A DNA stretch of 64,000 bases from Bacteroidaceae bacterium (GCA_024401215.1 JAKSLL010000010.1:1-64000), one strand, 5' to 3'; positions 27,743 to 37,022 are shown, counted from the first letter of the stretch. Program-made: numbers and translations. Notes: generated from the sequence alone by a model not told the origin.

Positions 27743-28195
27743 ATGAGAACTGTAATACAAAGAGTTACGCACGCTTCAGTAAGCATAAACGGCAATATTA
27801 AGTCATCAATCAACAAGGGATATCTCGTTCTATTAGGATGTGAAAATGCTGATAATGAAGAAGATATACAATGGTTAGCTAAAAAAATATGTGGATTGAG
27901 AGTATTTGATGACGAAAACGGAGTGATGAATAAATCAATTATGGATGTTGGAGGAGATATTCTCGTTGTTAGCCAATTCACTCTATGGGCAAGCTACAAG
28001 AAAGGTAACCGACCTTCTTATCTCCGCGCTGGTAGTCATGAAATAACTATACCATTATACGAACGATTTTGTGCGGTCTTATCGGAGAACTTAGGACATG
28101 AAGTGGCTACGGGAGAGTTTGGAGCCGACATGAAAGTTGAATTGCTAAATGATGGCCCTGTCACAATTTGCATGGATACAAAGAATAAAGAATAA
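27743..28195 (+). CDS. dtd: D-aminoacyl-tRNA deacylase
   Basis: Dtd hydrolyses D-aminoacyl-tRNAs and mischarged glycyl-tRNA(Ala), protecting translation. The 150-aa protein has the two hallmark motifs: VVSQFTLWASYKKGNRPSY (SQxTL) and NDGPVT (GPxT) near the C-terminus, which form the cross-subunit cis-Gly-Pro pocket. It starts 6 bp after uvrC and precedes deoC by 21 bp, so the three probably form one transcript. Confidence 0.96.
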   Translation: MRTVIQRVTHASVSINGNIKSSINKGYLVLLGCENADNEEDIQWLAKKICGLRVFDDENGVMNKSIMDVGGDILVVSQFTLWASYKKGNRPSYLRAGSHEITIPLYERFCAVLSENLGHEVATGEFGADMKVELLNDGPVTICMDTKNKE

Positions 28196-28216
28196 TAATA
28201 AATAACAATTATAAAT

Positions 28217-29104
28217 ATGGAAGAAAACAAGTATGAAAAGGCTCTAAGCCTTTACAACACAAATCTTGATGATGACAAAGTCAAGGCACAAGTAGAAAAT
28301 ATTCTTAAAAATCATCTTCAAGAGAATAACACAGTTGAAGTAAAGAAATTTTTACTTAACAGTGTGGAACTCACAACATTAAAGACTACTGACAACGAAG
28401 ACAGCGTACTTAAATTTGTAGAGAAAGTAAATAAATTTGATGATGAATACCCTGAATTAGGTCATGTAGCAACTGTATGTGTCTATCCTAATTTCGCAAA
28501 GGTATGCCACGATACTCTTGAAAATGAGAATGTTGAGATAGCATGCGTATCAGCTTGCTTCCCTTCAAGCCAATCATTCATTGAAGTTAAGATTGCTGAA
28601 ACAGCTCTCGCCATCAAAGATGGAGCAACAGAAATAGACATAGTCATTCCTGTAGGAAAGTTTCTCAATGGCGACTACGAGGGAATGTGCGAAGAGATAC
28701 AGGAAATAAAAGATGTGTGCGGCGATGTCAAACTTAAAACTATACTCGAAACTGGATGCTTGAAGACTGCATCAAACATAAAGAAAGCAAGCATTCTCGC
28801 CATGTATTCTGGTGCGGATTACATCAAGACATCAACTGGAAAACTTGAACCAGCTGCCACTCCTGAAGCTGCATTCGTTATGTGCCAGGCAATAAAAGAA
28901 TACTACGATAAAACAGGCATACAGATAGGTTTCAAACCTGCTGGCGGCATGAAAACTGTAGAAGACGCATTGACTTACTACACTATTGTAAAGGAGGTAT
29001 TGGGCGAAAAATGGTTGACAAACAAATACCTTAGACTCGGTACAAGTTCATTGGCTAATAAACTCCTTTCAGATATTGTTGGCAAAGAAGTTGTATTCTT
29101 CTAA
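28217..29104 (+). CDS. deoC: Deoxyribose-phosphate aldolase
   Basis: DeoC splits 2-deoxyribose-5-phosphate into acetaldehyde and glyceraldehyde-3-phosphate in deoxynucleoside catabolism. In the 295-aa protein the Schiff-base lysine is in YIKTSTGKLEPAATPEA, preceded by the conserved ATEIDIVIPVGKFLNGDYE and LKTILETGCL segments. It carries about 50 extra N-terminal residues compared with the short DeoC form, as is usual for Bacteroidales. A strong bidirectional terminator follows. Confidence 0.95.
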   Translation: MEENKYEKALSLYNTNLDDDKVKAQVENILKNHLQENNTVEVKKFLLNSVELTTLKTTDNEDSVLKFVEKVNKFDDEYPELGHVATVCVYPNFAKVCHDTLENENVEIACVSACFPSSQSFIEVKIAETALAIKDGATEIDIVIPVGKFLNGDYEGMCEEIQEIKDVCGDVKLKTILETGCLKTASNIKKASILAMYSGADYIKTSTGKLEPAATPEAAFVMCQAIKEYYDKTGIQIGFKPAGGMKTVEDALTYYTIVKEVLGEKWLTNKYLRLGTSSLANKLLSDIVGKEVVFF

Positions 29105-29124
29105 CATAAGGCTATAATAAGCGT

Positions 29125-29186
29125 AAAAAATAACTTCCTAAAGTTTCATTGCAGTCTTCTTTGAAACTATAGGAAGTTATTTTTTT
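29125..29186. terminator. Bidirectional terminator between deoC and the prenyl synthase gene
   Basis: AAAAAATAACTTCCTA plus AAGTTTC (29125-29147) pair with GAAACT plus ATAGGAAGTTATTTTTT (29163-29185), a stem of over 20 bp with one small bulge. A/T tracts flank both sides, which suits termination of both convergent transcripts. Confidence 0.85.
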
Positions 29187-29220
29187 ACCATTACTTAACT
29201 CAAAAATGAATTAATATGTA

Positions 29221-30198
29221 TCACAGACATCTGTCAACAACGAAATCAACATAAGTCAGAAGTGACTGCTTAGCATCAGAATCAGGATAATCATCTAACA
29301 AACTTTTTGCCTTATCAGCATAATCATTCATAACTTTCACAGCATATTCTATACCGCCATTATTCTTTGTGAAAGCTAATAGCTTATCTATATCTTCCTG
29401 TGAAACTTCACCACTCTTGACCTTATGAGCCAAATCTAACATCTCCGCGTTTTGAGTTGATTTTAACGCATAAATGACTGGAAGAGTAAGCTTACCCTCT
29501 TTCATATCATTACCTGTTGGCTTTCCTATCTGAGAATCTGAATTATAATCAAAGATATCATCACGTATTTGAAAACAAATACCTACGATTTCACCGAACT
29601 TTCTCATTGTTTGAATGCTCTCCTCATCGGCAGAAACAGATAAAACTCCACCCTCAGCACAAGCAGCAAACAAAGCAGCAGTCTTGTTCTTTATAATATC
29701 GTAATAGATATCTTCACTTATTGATTCATTCTGTATATTTCCAAGCTGCAATAATTCGCCATCTGCCAAGCTTTGTGCAGCAACAGAAACTATCTCTACC
29801 AACCTTGTATTCTTCGTTTTTGATGAGCACAAGAGAGCATTAGCCAGAAGATAGTCACCAACAAGCACGGCAGCCTGATTTCCGAATGAATAGTTGATAG
29901 ACTTCTGACCACGTCGTTCATCACTTTCATCAACTATATCATCATGAACAAGACTTGCTGTATGGAAGAATTCAAAAGCTGCTGCCGACAAAATGGTATT
30001 ATCATTTATCTCACCACCTATAAACTTTGCTGACAACAGCGTTAATAGAGGACGCATCATCTTGCCTTTTCTCTTTGCAATGGTAGATAAGACAAGATTT
30101 AATAGAGGATTCTTATGTACAAGAAAAGAATCGAATACATCTTTGTATCTATTCATTTCACACTCTATTGGTTTTCGTATTTGTTGTAAAGCATCCAT
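29221..30198 (-). CDS. Polyprenyl (octaprenyl-type) diphosphate synthase
   Basis: This trans-prenyltransferase extends FPP with IPP to make the side chain of menaquinone. The first aspartate-rich motif is LVHDDIVDESDERR, the second is QIRDDIFDYNSD, and GNDMKEGKLTLPVIYAL follows. The start at 30198 (MDALQQIRKPIE, 325 aa) matches the family. An in-frame ATG at 30237 lies upstream of the -7 element on the minus strand (TAACTTTG, 30217-30224) and is unlikely. It is convergent with deoC and divergent from polA. Confidence 0.92.
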   Translation of the reverse strand: MDALQQIRKPIECEMNRYKDVFDSFLVHKNPLLNLVLSTIAKRKGKMMRPLLTLLSAKFIGGEINDNTILSAAAFEFFHTASLVHDDIVDESDERRGQKSINYSFGNQAAVLVGDYLLANALLCSSKTKNTRLVEIVSVAAQSLADGELLQLGNIQNESISEDIYYDIIKNKTAALFAACAEGGVLSVSADEESIQTMRKFGEIVGICFQIRDDIFDYNSDSQIGKPTGNDMKEGKLTLPVIYALKSTQNAEMLDLAHKVKSGEVSQEDIDKLLAFTKNNGGIEYAVKVMNDYADKAKSLLDDYPDSDAKQSLLTYVDFVVDRCL

Positions 30199-30310
30199 AA
30201 TTTGAAAATTCAAGTGCAAAGTTAATGCTTTTTTCAATTATTCTTCGTAAGTTTACACATTATTTTATAAACACGCATTAAAACTTAGCGACATACAAAT
30301 CAAAGAAACA

Positions 30311-33187
30311 ATGAAAAAACTGTTCCTCCTTGATGCATACGCATTGATATATAGGGCTTACTACGGATTCATTAAAAATCCACGAATCAACAGCAAAGGC
30401 GAGAATACCTCTGCCGTTTTGGGGTTTGTAAACACTCTTGAAGAAATTCTCACTAAAGAAAATCCCGACTATATCGGTGTGGCTTTTGATCCACAAGGGC
30501 CAACTTTCCGTCATGAGGCATATCCCGAATATAAGGCTCAACGAGAAGAAACACCTGAAGGAGTGAGATTTGCTGTACCTATCATCAAGGATATACTAAA
30601 AGCTTACAGAATACCTATACTCGAAGTACAGGGATACGAAGCAGATGATGTCATCGGTACTTTAGCAAAACAGAGCGAATCTATCGAAGGAATTGAAACT
30701 TATATGATGACTCCTGACAAAGACTATGGGCAGCTTGTGAAGAACAACGTGAAAATGTACAAGCCACGTCATGATGGAGGATTCGACATATTGGGTGAGA
30801 AAGAGATACTCGAAAAGTACAACATCGAAAAAACATCCCAAGTCATCGACATACTTGGACTTATGGGAGACACTGCCGATAACTTCCCTGGATGCCCTGG
30901 AGTAGGAGAAAAGACAGCCACTAAACTCATCAACGATTATGGCAACATCGAAAATCTCTTAGCAAATATAGAAACCCTAAAAGGTGCAACAAAGAAAAAG
31001 GTGGAAGAGCATGTTGAAGAAATCAAGATGTCACGCTTCCTCGCAGAAATAAAGACTGATGTGCCAATCACATTGGATCTCGACAGTCTCAAAAAAGAAA
31101 TGATTGATGAAGAAGCTTTGAAGGAGATTTTTGAACGACTCGAATTTCGTGCCTTGCTGAAAAAAATCTTTGGAGGAGCAGAAATCAGTTCCCCTACCCT
31201 ATCATCTGCCAAGACTAAGAAGAAATCTCAACAGCAAAGCCTATTTAGCGGCGATTTATTTGGTGGAGGTAATAATGATGCAAAAAATGCCGATTCTGGT
31301 AAAAATGAGAATTCATTATTTACAGACGGAGAACAAGGAAATTTATTTTACGCGAATCTCAGCGACATAAAAACAACACCACACAACTATCAACTTATTG
31401 ATTCTGATGAAGAAATAGAAAAATTAGTTGCAAAATTCTTGACATCATCTTTTGTCTGTTTAGACACAGAAACGACATCAACCGACGCTATGTCGGCAAA
31501 ATTGGTGGGTTTTAGCTTCTCTGTGGCTGAAGGTGAGGCATTTTACATCCCTGTGCCAAAACATGAGAACATGGAAGGTGATGATTTCAAGAAAGCCAAA
31601 GAAAGAGTTGAAAAATTCAAGGCGGTGTATGAATCTGCCTCAATACTCAAAATTGGACAGAACATCAAATACGACATGATGGTGCTTGCCAACTATGGCA
31701 TCAACCTCGAAGGCGAAATGTTCGACACAATGATTGCTCACTACATCATTGCTCCCGAACTGCGTCACAACATGGACTACCTTGCAGAAATTTATCTCAA
31801 CTACAAGACAATTCATATAGACGAACTCATAGGCACAGGAAAGAAACAGAAACTCATGAGCGACCTCGATCCAACAGATGTATATGAATATGCGGCTGAG
31901 GATGCAGACATAACTCTCAAACTTAAAAACAAACTCGAAAAAGAACTTCACGAAAAGAATCTGTATAAACTCTTCTCTGAAGTAGAGATGCCACTTGTGC
32001 CTGTGCTGGCAAGAATGGAGAGGAATGGTGCAAGGATTGACAAAGACTCACTTGCCGAGACTTCACGCATCTTCACAGAGAGGATGGACAGCATTGAAAA
32101 GGAAATACGTGAGACAGCCGGACAAGAGATAAACATCAGCTCACCAAAACAGATTGGCGAACTTCTCTTCGACAAACTGAAGATAGACTCAAAGCCAAAG
32201 AAGACGAAGACTGGTCAATATGTGACTGACGAGGCTACCCTTCTTGCATTAAAAAGCAAACATCAGGTAGTAGAGAAAATTCTCGACTACAGAGGATATA
32301 AAAAACTCCTCAGCACATACATTGACTCGCTTCCACAACTTGTCAATCAAAATACAGGACATATTCACACATCATACAATCAAGCGGTAACAGCCACAGG
32401 ACGACTTTCTTCAAGCAATCCTAACTTGCAGAATATCCCTATCAGAGATGAGAACGGCAAGGAAGTGCGCAAAGCTTTCATCCCTGACGATGGCGAAGAA
32501 TTCTTCTCTGCCGACTACAGCCAGATTGAACTCCGACTTATGGCTCATCTCAGTCAAGACAAAAATATGGTGGAGGATTTCAATTCTGGACATGATATTC
32601 ATCAGGCCACAGCAGCAAAAATCTTCAAGGTAAATATTGAAGATGTGACAAGTGATATGCGTCGAAAAGCTAAGACGGCTAATTTCGGCATTATATACGG
32701 CATCTCAGCCTTTGGACTTGCTGAACGTATGGAAGTAAGCCGAAGCGAAGCAAAGCAGCTCATAGATGACTATTTTATCACTTACCCAGGTGTGAAAGAA
32801 TATATGGACAAGAGCATTGAGAAAGCGCGCGAAAACGGCTACACAGAAACACTACTTGGCAGACGCTGCCAACTGCCTGACATTAACTCTCGTAATGCTG
32901 TAGTGCGCGGATATGCAGAGAGAAATGCCATAAATGCACCTATACAAGGCACAGCAGCCGACATCATCAAAATCGCTATGATAAATATAGATAAGAAGAT
33001 GAGAGAGCAGCATTTCAAGTCAAAGATGATTCTTCAGGTACACGACGAATTAAACTTCTCAGTAGTGTCAGAGGAGAAAGAAAGACTACAAAATCTTGTA
33101 ATCAACGAAATGCAATCAGCCATTACCCTTTCCGTACCTCTTTTTGCCGACTGCGGATGGGGCAAAAACTGGCTTGAAGCACATTGA
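30311..33187 (+). CDS. polA: DNA polymerase I
   Basis: This repair and Okazaki-fragment polymerase has 958 aa and three domains. A 5'-3' exonuclease occupies residues 1-290 (LFLLDAYALIYRAYYGF, GYEADDVIGTLA, MGDTADNFPGCPGVGEKTA). A Gln/Ser/Gly-rich linker follows near 295-345. The 3'-5' exonuclease has an intact acidic site (CLDTETTSTD), so proofreading is likely, and the polymerase domain is C-terminal (SADYSQIELRLMAHLS, RRKAKTANFGIIYGIS, LQVHDELNFSV). It is divergent from the prenyl synthase gene and is followed by a large palindrome. Confidence 0.97.
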   Translation: MKKLFLLDAYALIYRAYYGFIKNPRINSKGENTSAVLGFVNTLEEILTKENPDYIGVAFDPQGPTFRHEAYPEYKAQREETPEGVRFAVPIIKDILKAYRIPILEVQGYEADDVIGTLAKQSESIEGIETYMMTPDKDYGQLVKNNVKMYKPRHDGGFDILGEKEILEKYNIEKTSQVIDILGLMGDTADNFPGCPGVGEKTATKLINDYGNIENLLANIETLKGATKKKVEEHVEEIKMSRFLAEIKTDVPITLDLDSLKKEMIDEEALKEIFERLEFRALLKKIFGGAEISSPTLSSAKTKKKSQQQSLFSGDLFGGGNNDAKNADSGKNENSLFTDGEQGNLFYANLSDIKTTPHNYQLIDSDEEIEKLVAKFLTSSFVCLDTETTSTDAMSAKLVGFSFSVAEGEAFYIPVPKHENMEGDDFKKAKERVEKFKAVYESASILKIGQNIKYDMMVLANYGINLEGEMFDTMIAHYIIAPELRHNMDYLAEIYLNYKTIHIDELIGTGKKQKLMSDLDPTDVYEYAAEDADITLKLKNKLEKELHEKNLYKLFSEVEMPLVPVLARMERNGARIDKDSLAETSRIFTERMDSIEKEIRETAGQEINISSPKQIGELLFDKLKIDSKPKKTKTGQYVTDEATLLALKSKHQVVEKILDYRGYKKLLSTYIDSLPQLVNQNTGHIHTSYNQAVTATGRLSSSNPNLQNIPIRDENGKEVRKAFIPDDGEEFFSADYSQIELRLMAHLSQDKNMVEDFNSGHDIHQATAAKIFKVNIEDVTSDMRRKAKTANFGIIYGISAFGLAERMEVSRSEAKQLIDDYFITYPGVKEYMDKSIEKARENGYTETLLGRRCQLPDINSRNAVVRGYAERNAINAPIQGTAADIIKIAMINIDKKMREQHFKSKMILQVHDELNFSVVSEEKERLQNLVINEMQSAITLSVPLFADCGWGKNWLEAH

Positions 33188-33200
33188 TACACACACATTG

Positions 33201-33285
33201 TGTAACACTTGTAACACGCCCGATGTTACACGCGTAACATACGGCATGTTACATGTGTAACATCGGGCGTGTTACAAGTGTTACA
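33201..33285. repeat. 85-nt near-perfect palindrome (giant hairpin) after polA
   Basis: Arms 33201-33240 and 33246-33285 are complementary at 38 of 40 positions, with a 5-nt loop ACGGC. The arms contain repeated TGTAACA/TGTTACA motifs and a central CGCCCGATG. It sits 14 nt after the polA stop and 36 nt before the stop of the convergent BspA-like gene. There is no T tract, so it is not a standard intrinsic terminator, although it could still block read-through from both sides. Confidence 0.9.
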
Positions 33286-33320
33286 TCGAGCAATTCTAAA
33301 TAATTTAGTGTAAAGTAAAA

Positions 33321-34961
33321 TTACTTCACATAAACCTTGCGAGTTGTACCATCATTCATACGAATAATGTTGATGCCTTTGCGTGGTGAAGATAAACGTG
33401 TGCCTGATATAGAGTACATACCTGACATATTTTCATCCATCTGTAAGCTTCCAATGGCGAGAGCCTCATTTTTGAGATCATTGTCAATAGATATTGAGCC
33501 ATTCTCGACATAGAGGATGTTGTCTGCAAGATTTGCATAACGAGCCTTAGCCTCATTAACAGTTTGTACTCTTTCACCCATTTCCAAACCTGTGCCGTTG
33601 TTGCTTCTCACAGCATACTTTTTTGCACCAAGATTATAATATTGAGGCGCACCATCAACATTAAGCACCATCCAGCTGTTGTATGGGTTGCTCTCATCCA
33701 TGTCAGAGATGTCGATTGTGTTCAGCTTATCATTCACGTTATCATATACAATGTATCTTGTTTTTGCTTCATTGAGCAGCATGTAAGCTTTACTCTCATC
33801 AATAAGGTCGGAATCGTCAACATATTTCTTTATGTTGATAAATTCGTACCAATATTTATCAAATGCATAGTCGTAGTAGCTGTCAGAAGGCACATAGAGA
33901 GGGGCATGATAGTAAGTTTGAGCAGAAAAAATTGATCCGTCAATTTCTGGTACCTTAGCTGCCTTTGATATTACACATCTAATAGGTAAACCGCTAAATG
34001 TTCCCTTTCCAATCTTTTCCACATCTGATGCTATAGTTATGGAAGTTATTTCTTCACCATTAACAAACAAATGTTTCATATTGCCTGTTAAATTTCCTAC
34101 GCCCTCAGTTTTAATCCAAGAAGTAATGTCATCAATATGTATATTTGTCAGGCTGGAGCAACCAGAGAAAGCACTTTCTCCAATGCTTGTCACGGAATTA
34201 GGAATTGTGATAGAGGAAAGGCTGGAGCAGCTAGAGAAAGCACCTCCTCCAATGCTTGTCACGGAATTAGGAATTGTGATGGAAGCGAGGCTGGAGCAAC
34301 CAGAGAAAGCACTTTTTCCAATGCTTGTCACGGAATTAGGAATTGTGATGGAGGAAAGGCTGGAGCAACGATAGAAAGCATTATTTCCAATACTTGTCAC
34401 GGAATTAGGAATTGTGATAGAGGAAAGGCTGGAGTGCCAAGAGAAAGCTGATGAACCAATAAACCTTGTACCTTCCTTTATCTTATAAGTAGAATTTTCC
34501 ATATTTGTCACCTCTATTAGATAAGTGTCAGCATAGCGAATGTCATTCTCTACAGGTAGGCTGGAGCAACCAGAGAAAGCTTTATATCCAATGCTTGTCA
34601 CGGAATTAGGAATTGTGATGGAAGCGAGGCTGGAGCAACCAGAGAAAGCACTTTCTCCAATGCTTGTCACGGAATTAGGAATTGTGATGGAGGAAAGGCT
34701 GGAGCAACCATAGAAAGCTCTTTCTCCAATGCTTGTTACACCTTCTAAGATTTTTATCACTTTCACTTCTTTCTCTTGAGTAAGAAAAGTAGAATTTGGG
34801 TAATTTCTCATCTCTCCGCTTCCCTCAATATACAGAGTACCATCATCTTCAAGACGGAAAGTAGCACTTTCGCCACATGTACCAGATGTGATTGTGGCAT
34901 TGATAGACAATGAGAGCGCCATCGCTAGAAATGATAGCGCAAATTTTAGTTTGTTAATCAT
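33321..34961 (-). CDS. BspA-like leucine-rich-repeat surface protein
   Basis: This 546-aa secreted protein has a signal peptide ([22 protein letters not shown]) and about eight 23-residue LRR_5 units of the BspA/TpLRR type, built on [24 protein letters not shown] non-repeat insert of about 30 residues falls between units 3 and 4. A second domain (residues 300-500) has no clear assignment. The C-terminus ([20 protein letters not shown]...KVYVK) is the short tail seen on many secreted Prevotella proteins, probably a sorting or anchoring signal. BspA-type proteins bind host or matrix proteins in some species. The 69-bp repeats are nearly identical in DNA. Confidence 0.9.
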   Translation of the reverse strand: MINKLKFALSFLAMALSLSINATITSGTCGESATFRLEDDGTLYIEGSGEMRNYPNSTFLTQEKEVKVIKILEGVTSIGERAFYGCSSLSSITIPNSVTSIGESAFSGCSSLASITIPNSVTSIGYKAFSGCSSLPVENDIRYADTYLIEVTNMENSTYKIKEGTRFIGSSAFSWHSSLSSITIPNSVTSIGNNAFYRCSSLSSITIPNSVTSIGKSAFSGCSSLASITIPNSVTSIGGGAFSSCSSLSSITIPNSVTSIGESAFSGCSSLTNIHIDDITSWIKTEGVGNLTGNMKHLFVNGEEITSITIASDVEKIGKGTFSGLPIRCVISKAAKVPEIDGSIFSAQTYYHAPLYVPSDSYYDYAFDKYWYEFINIKKYVDDSDLIDESKAYMLLNEAKTRYIVYDNVNDKLNTIDISDMDESNPYNSWMVLNVDGAPQYYNLGAKKYAVRSNNGTGLEMGERVQTVNEAKARYANLADNILYVENGSISIDNDLKNEALAIGSLQMDENMSGMYSISGTRLSSPRKGINIIRMNDGTTRKVYVK

Positions 34962-34994
34962 AATTACTAATGTTTTTTAGGGTTAATGAATAAA

Positions 34995-35108
34995 TTTCTT
35001 GTCTGTGTTGCTGCTTTGTTCCCCTACCAAACACAATGCGTGGGCAATTCTTGTCCAACATTGCGGTGGTAGGAAAACCGGTTGAAACAGACAAGAAAGC
35101 CCACGCAT
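34995..35108 (-). ncRNA. Structured leader element with competing pairings upstream of the BspA-like gene
   Basis: Inside the predicted 5' UTR, read on the minus strand, segment A (35099-35108, ATGCGTGGGC) pairs with A' (35036-35045). Adjacent segment B (35087-35098) can pair either with 34995-35006 (12 bp) or, as an extension of A, with 35047-35055 (8-9 bp). C (35067-35073, CCTACCA) pairs with 35023-35029. The A and B/C pairings cross, giving a pseudoknot; the alternative gives one long hairpin. I do not recognise a known family. Confidence 0.5.
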
Positions 35109-35240
35109 AAACGCGAGCATTCACAAATCTGTTCTCGGTTTCAACATGTTAAGTTTCCTACGCTTTCAATGTTACCAGAACAAATAGCAAACACTATAAT
35201 TATGTCATCCAAGCGAATTAAATTCGCTAACGAATAGTGC

Positions 35241-35272
35241 AAATGTAATAGTTTTCATAAATATGAACAAAT
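35241..35272 (-). promoter_or_regulatory. Promoter of the BspA-like gene
   Basis: On the minus strand TTTG (35269-35272), a 20-nt spacer and TACATTTG (35241-35248) fit the Bacteroidota consensus. Transcription would start near 35233, giving a leader of about 270 nt that includes the structured element. Confidence 0.65.
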
Positions 35273-35330
35273 TATTTATAGAAAACTTTAAGATTTATAT
35301 TCTATATGTAACTATTCAGCAACTTGATTT

Positions 35331-35374
35331 ATAAGTAGGTGTTCAAAATTATTTATATAATACACAGCAGGCAT
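35331..35374. repeat. Single-ended copy of the dispersed palindromic element
   Basis: This stretch matches 42413-42457 almost throughout, including ATAAGTAGGTGTTCAAAATT and the following TAATACACA..AGGCAT. The opposite arm is missing. It lies between the BspA promoter and the EEP gene. Confidence 0.65.
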
Positions 35375-35521
35375 CTTTTCGCTTCATTCTCAATCACAAT
35401 GCCCGCATTGCTCATTCTTATGAAGACGAAAATTTACTCTGCACGGTTTATTTTCTGTCAGCAATTGGATATGACAATTGGGGTGAAGTTGGGTTTTGTT
35501 CCCTATTATTACTTCTTTTCT

Positions 35522-35552
35522 TTTGTTATTGATAATAAAGATATTAACTTTG
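35522..35552 (+). promoter_or_regulatory. Promoter of the EEP hydrolase gene
   Basis: TTTG (35522-35525), exactly 19 nt, then TAACTTTG (35545-35552). This is a full consensus match and fixes the gene start at 35573. Confidence 0.8.
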
Positions 35553-35572
35553 CAACAAATCTTTTTATTACC

Positions 35573-36529
35573 ATGTATAGAATACTCTTATTACTCCTAA
35601 TCCTCATTCCTTCCTTGCCTTGCAAAGCACAAAGGCAATTTTCTGTTATGACATACAATATTGAGAATGCATTCGACACCATCCACGATGCAGGAAAGAA
35701 CGACTACGAGTTCCTTCCTGATGGAGAGAGGAAATGGACGCGGTGGAGACTATTCAAGAAACTGAAATCTATTGCAAAGGTTATTGCAGCAGCCGATGAA
35801 GACAGACCAATAGACTTGATAGCTATATGCGAGGTGGAGAATGACTCTGTGATGGAATATCTCACTCATCGCACACAACTTAACAAACTGCCATACAAAT
35901 ATATCATCACCAATTCGCCTGATGAGAGAGGTATTGACGTGGCACTTCTATATTCGCAATACACCTTCCATCCTGTAGAGACACAAAGCATAAGACATAC
36001 TTCACCCGAACATCCTACACGCGACATTCTTAGAGTGTCTGGCACTATAGAAAGCAATGACACACTTGATGTGTATGTGGTGCATCTACCATCAAAAAGA
36101 GGCGGTGCTGCCGCTGCAAAAAGGAGCAGGGCAGTAACTCAACTGCTGAAAGACAATATCGACTCTGTAAGCGTACATCGTCAGCATCCAAACATAATAG
36201 TGATGGGCGATTTCAATGCTGAACCAAAATCATCTCAAATAAAACTTCTTACAAAAGATAATTTCCTTACTGACACATCAGCCAAACTCACTCCCGGCAC
36301 ATATAAATATCAAGGAGAATGGTCTGTCATCGACCATATTCTTGTTCATCTATCTACATTGAAAATGACGAACACTTTCATTCTTTCGCCTCCATTCCTC
36401 ACTCTTCCAGACAAGACAAATGGCGGAGTGAAGCCTTTCCGCACATATCTCGGACCTATATATAAAGGAGGGGTGAGCGACCATCTGCCAGTGGTGTTGA
36501 AAACTCATTCCTTGCCTCAAAAAAGATAA
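35573..36529 (+). CDS. Secreted endonuclease/exonuclease/phosphatase family protein
   Basis: I place the start at 35573 (MYRILLLLLILIPSLPCKA), 20 nt after a perfect promoter; the frame is open further upstream but begins within repeat and promoter DNA. The 318-aa protein has a signal peptide and the EEP fold motifs in order: VMTYNIENAFD, AICEVEN, HLPSKRGG, VMGDFNAEP and GGVSDHLPVVL (catalytic Asp-His). EEP members include DNases, sphingomyelinases and phosphatases. The substrate is unknown, but export suggests a nutritional role on extracellular DNA or phosphate esters. The next genes are on the other strand. Confidence 0.88.
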   Translation: MYRILLLLLILIPSLPCKAQRQFSVMTYNIENAFDTIHDAGKNDYEFLPDGERKWTRWRLFKKLKSIAKVIAAADEDRPIDLIAICEVENDSVMEYLTHRTQLNKLPYKYIITNSPDERGIDVALLYSQYTFHPVETQSIRHTSPEHPTRDILRVSGTIESNDTLDVYVVHLPSKRGGAAAAKRSRAVTQLLKDNIDSVSVHRQHPNIIVMGDFNAEPKSSQIKLLTKDNFLTDTSAKLTPGTYKYQGEWSVIDHILVHLSTLKMTNTFILSPPFLTLPDKTNGGVKPFRTYLGPIYKGGVSDHLPVVLKTHSLPQKR

Positions 36530-36560
36530 AATACACCATTATGCTATGAACAATTTGAAA

Positions 36561-36680
36561 CTACCTTACAACAAACTTTCTGCCATTCCTAATATGAAAC
36601 CCTGGTCTAAGTTGCTCATTAACATTACGCATTCTACCATGTATGTCATACACAACAAATTCTCCAGAATTATCAATTCA
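36561..36680 (-). pseudogene. C-terminal remnant of a secreted protein gene
   Basis: On the minus strand the frame ending at 36561 encodes GEFVVYDIHGRM, NEQLRPGFHIRNGRKFVVR and then a stop. This matches the tail found at the C-terminus of many secreted Prevotella proteins (compare YSISGTRL...GINIIRM in the BspA-like protein). No upstream domain is present: stops occur just before, and the higher-G+C repeat at 36685-36925 begins there. It looks like the last piece of a broken gene. Confidence 0.5.
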
Positions 36681-36684
36681 AGTT

Positions 36685-36925
36685 TCGTACGTATGCCTGG
36701 AAGGCACTACAGCCTCGTAGAAGCGGTCAGTAACCTGGGGCAACGCCCTCTGAATCAGGATACAAAGTAACATCTGCCTGGAGGGCAGTACCTCATTCGC
36801 TAGGCAAGGTAGTGCCCTCCAGGCACCTGAGTCGGGTGGTTCTTTGTGTCCGGCAGCATCTCCTTCGTCGATGCAACCAGTTACTAAGATACTGGCTTCC
36901 AGCCAGAACACGACGTGCGAAACTC
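36685..36925. repeat. About 240-bp G+C-richer repeat-like element with strong inverted repeats
   Basis: The stretch is visibly richer in G+C than its flanks. It contains TGCCTGGAGGGCA...TGCCCTCCAGGCA (36774-36825), a related CCTGGAAGGCACTAC at its left end, and small stems GCATCTCC..GATGC and CTGGCTTCCAGCCAG. The layout suggests a REP-like or mobile non-autonomous element. It resembles interspersed repeats I associate with Bacteroidales genomes, but I cannot name a family. Open frames on both strands here lack protein-like features. Confidence 0.45.
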
Positions 36926-36931
36926 TTGAAT

Positions 36932-37001
36932 TAAGTAATCAAAATATTTAAGAACACACCTAAGAGGCTTAAGAGGATGAATAATAATGATTACATACTT
37001 A
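36932..37001. repeat. Palindromic mini-element, copy 3
   Basis: Left arm TAAGTAATCAAAATATT and right arm AATAATGATTACATACTTA are imperfect inverted repeats. The centre shares AAGAACACACCTAAGAGG (17 of 18) with the copy at 51461-51543. Confidence 0.65.
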
Positions 37002-37022
37002 TGACTGAGAAAAAAGAGAATA

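Noticed and set aside
34039..34451. Overlapping plus-strand open frames in the BspA-like gene
   Set aside because: They are produced by the 69-bp repeats on the opposite strand and show no independent protein features.
35339..35572. N-terminal extension of the EEP hydrolase from an upstream ATG
   Set aside because: The extension would consist of repeat and promoter DNA; a perfect promoter and a signal peptide start at 35573 instead.
36546..36911. Small plus and minus frames of about 75 residues in the G+C-rich element
   Set aside because: No protein-like composition, no promoter, and the region is better explained as a repeat plus the tail remnant.
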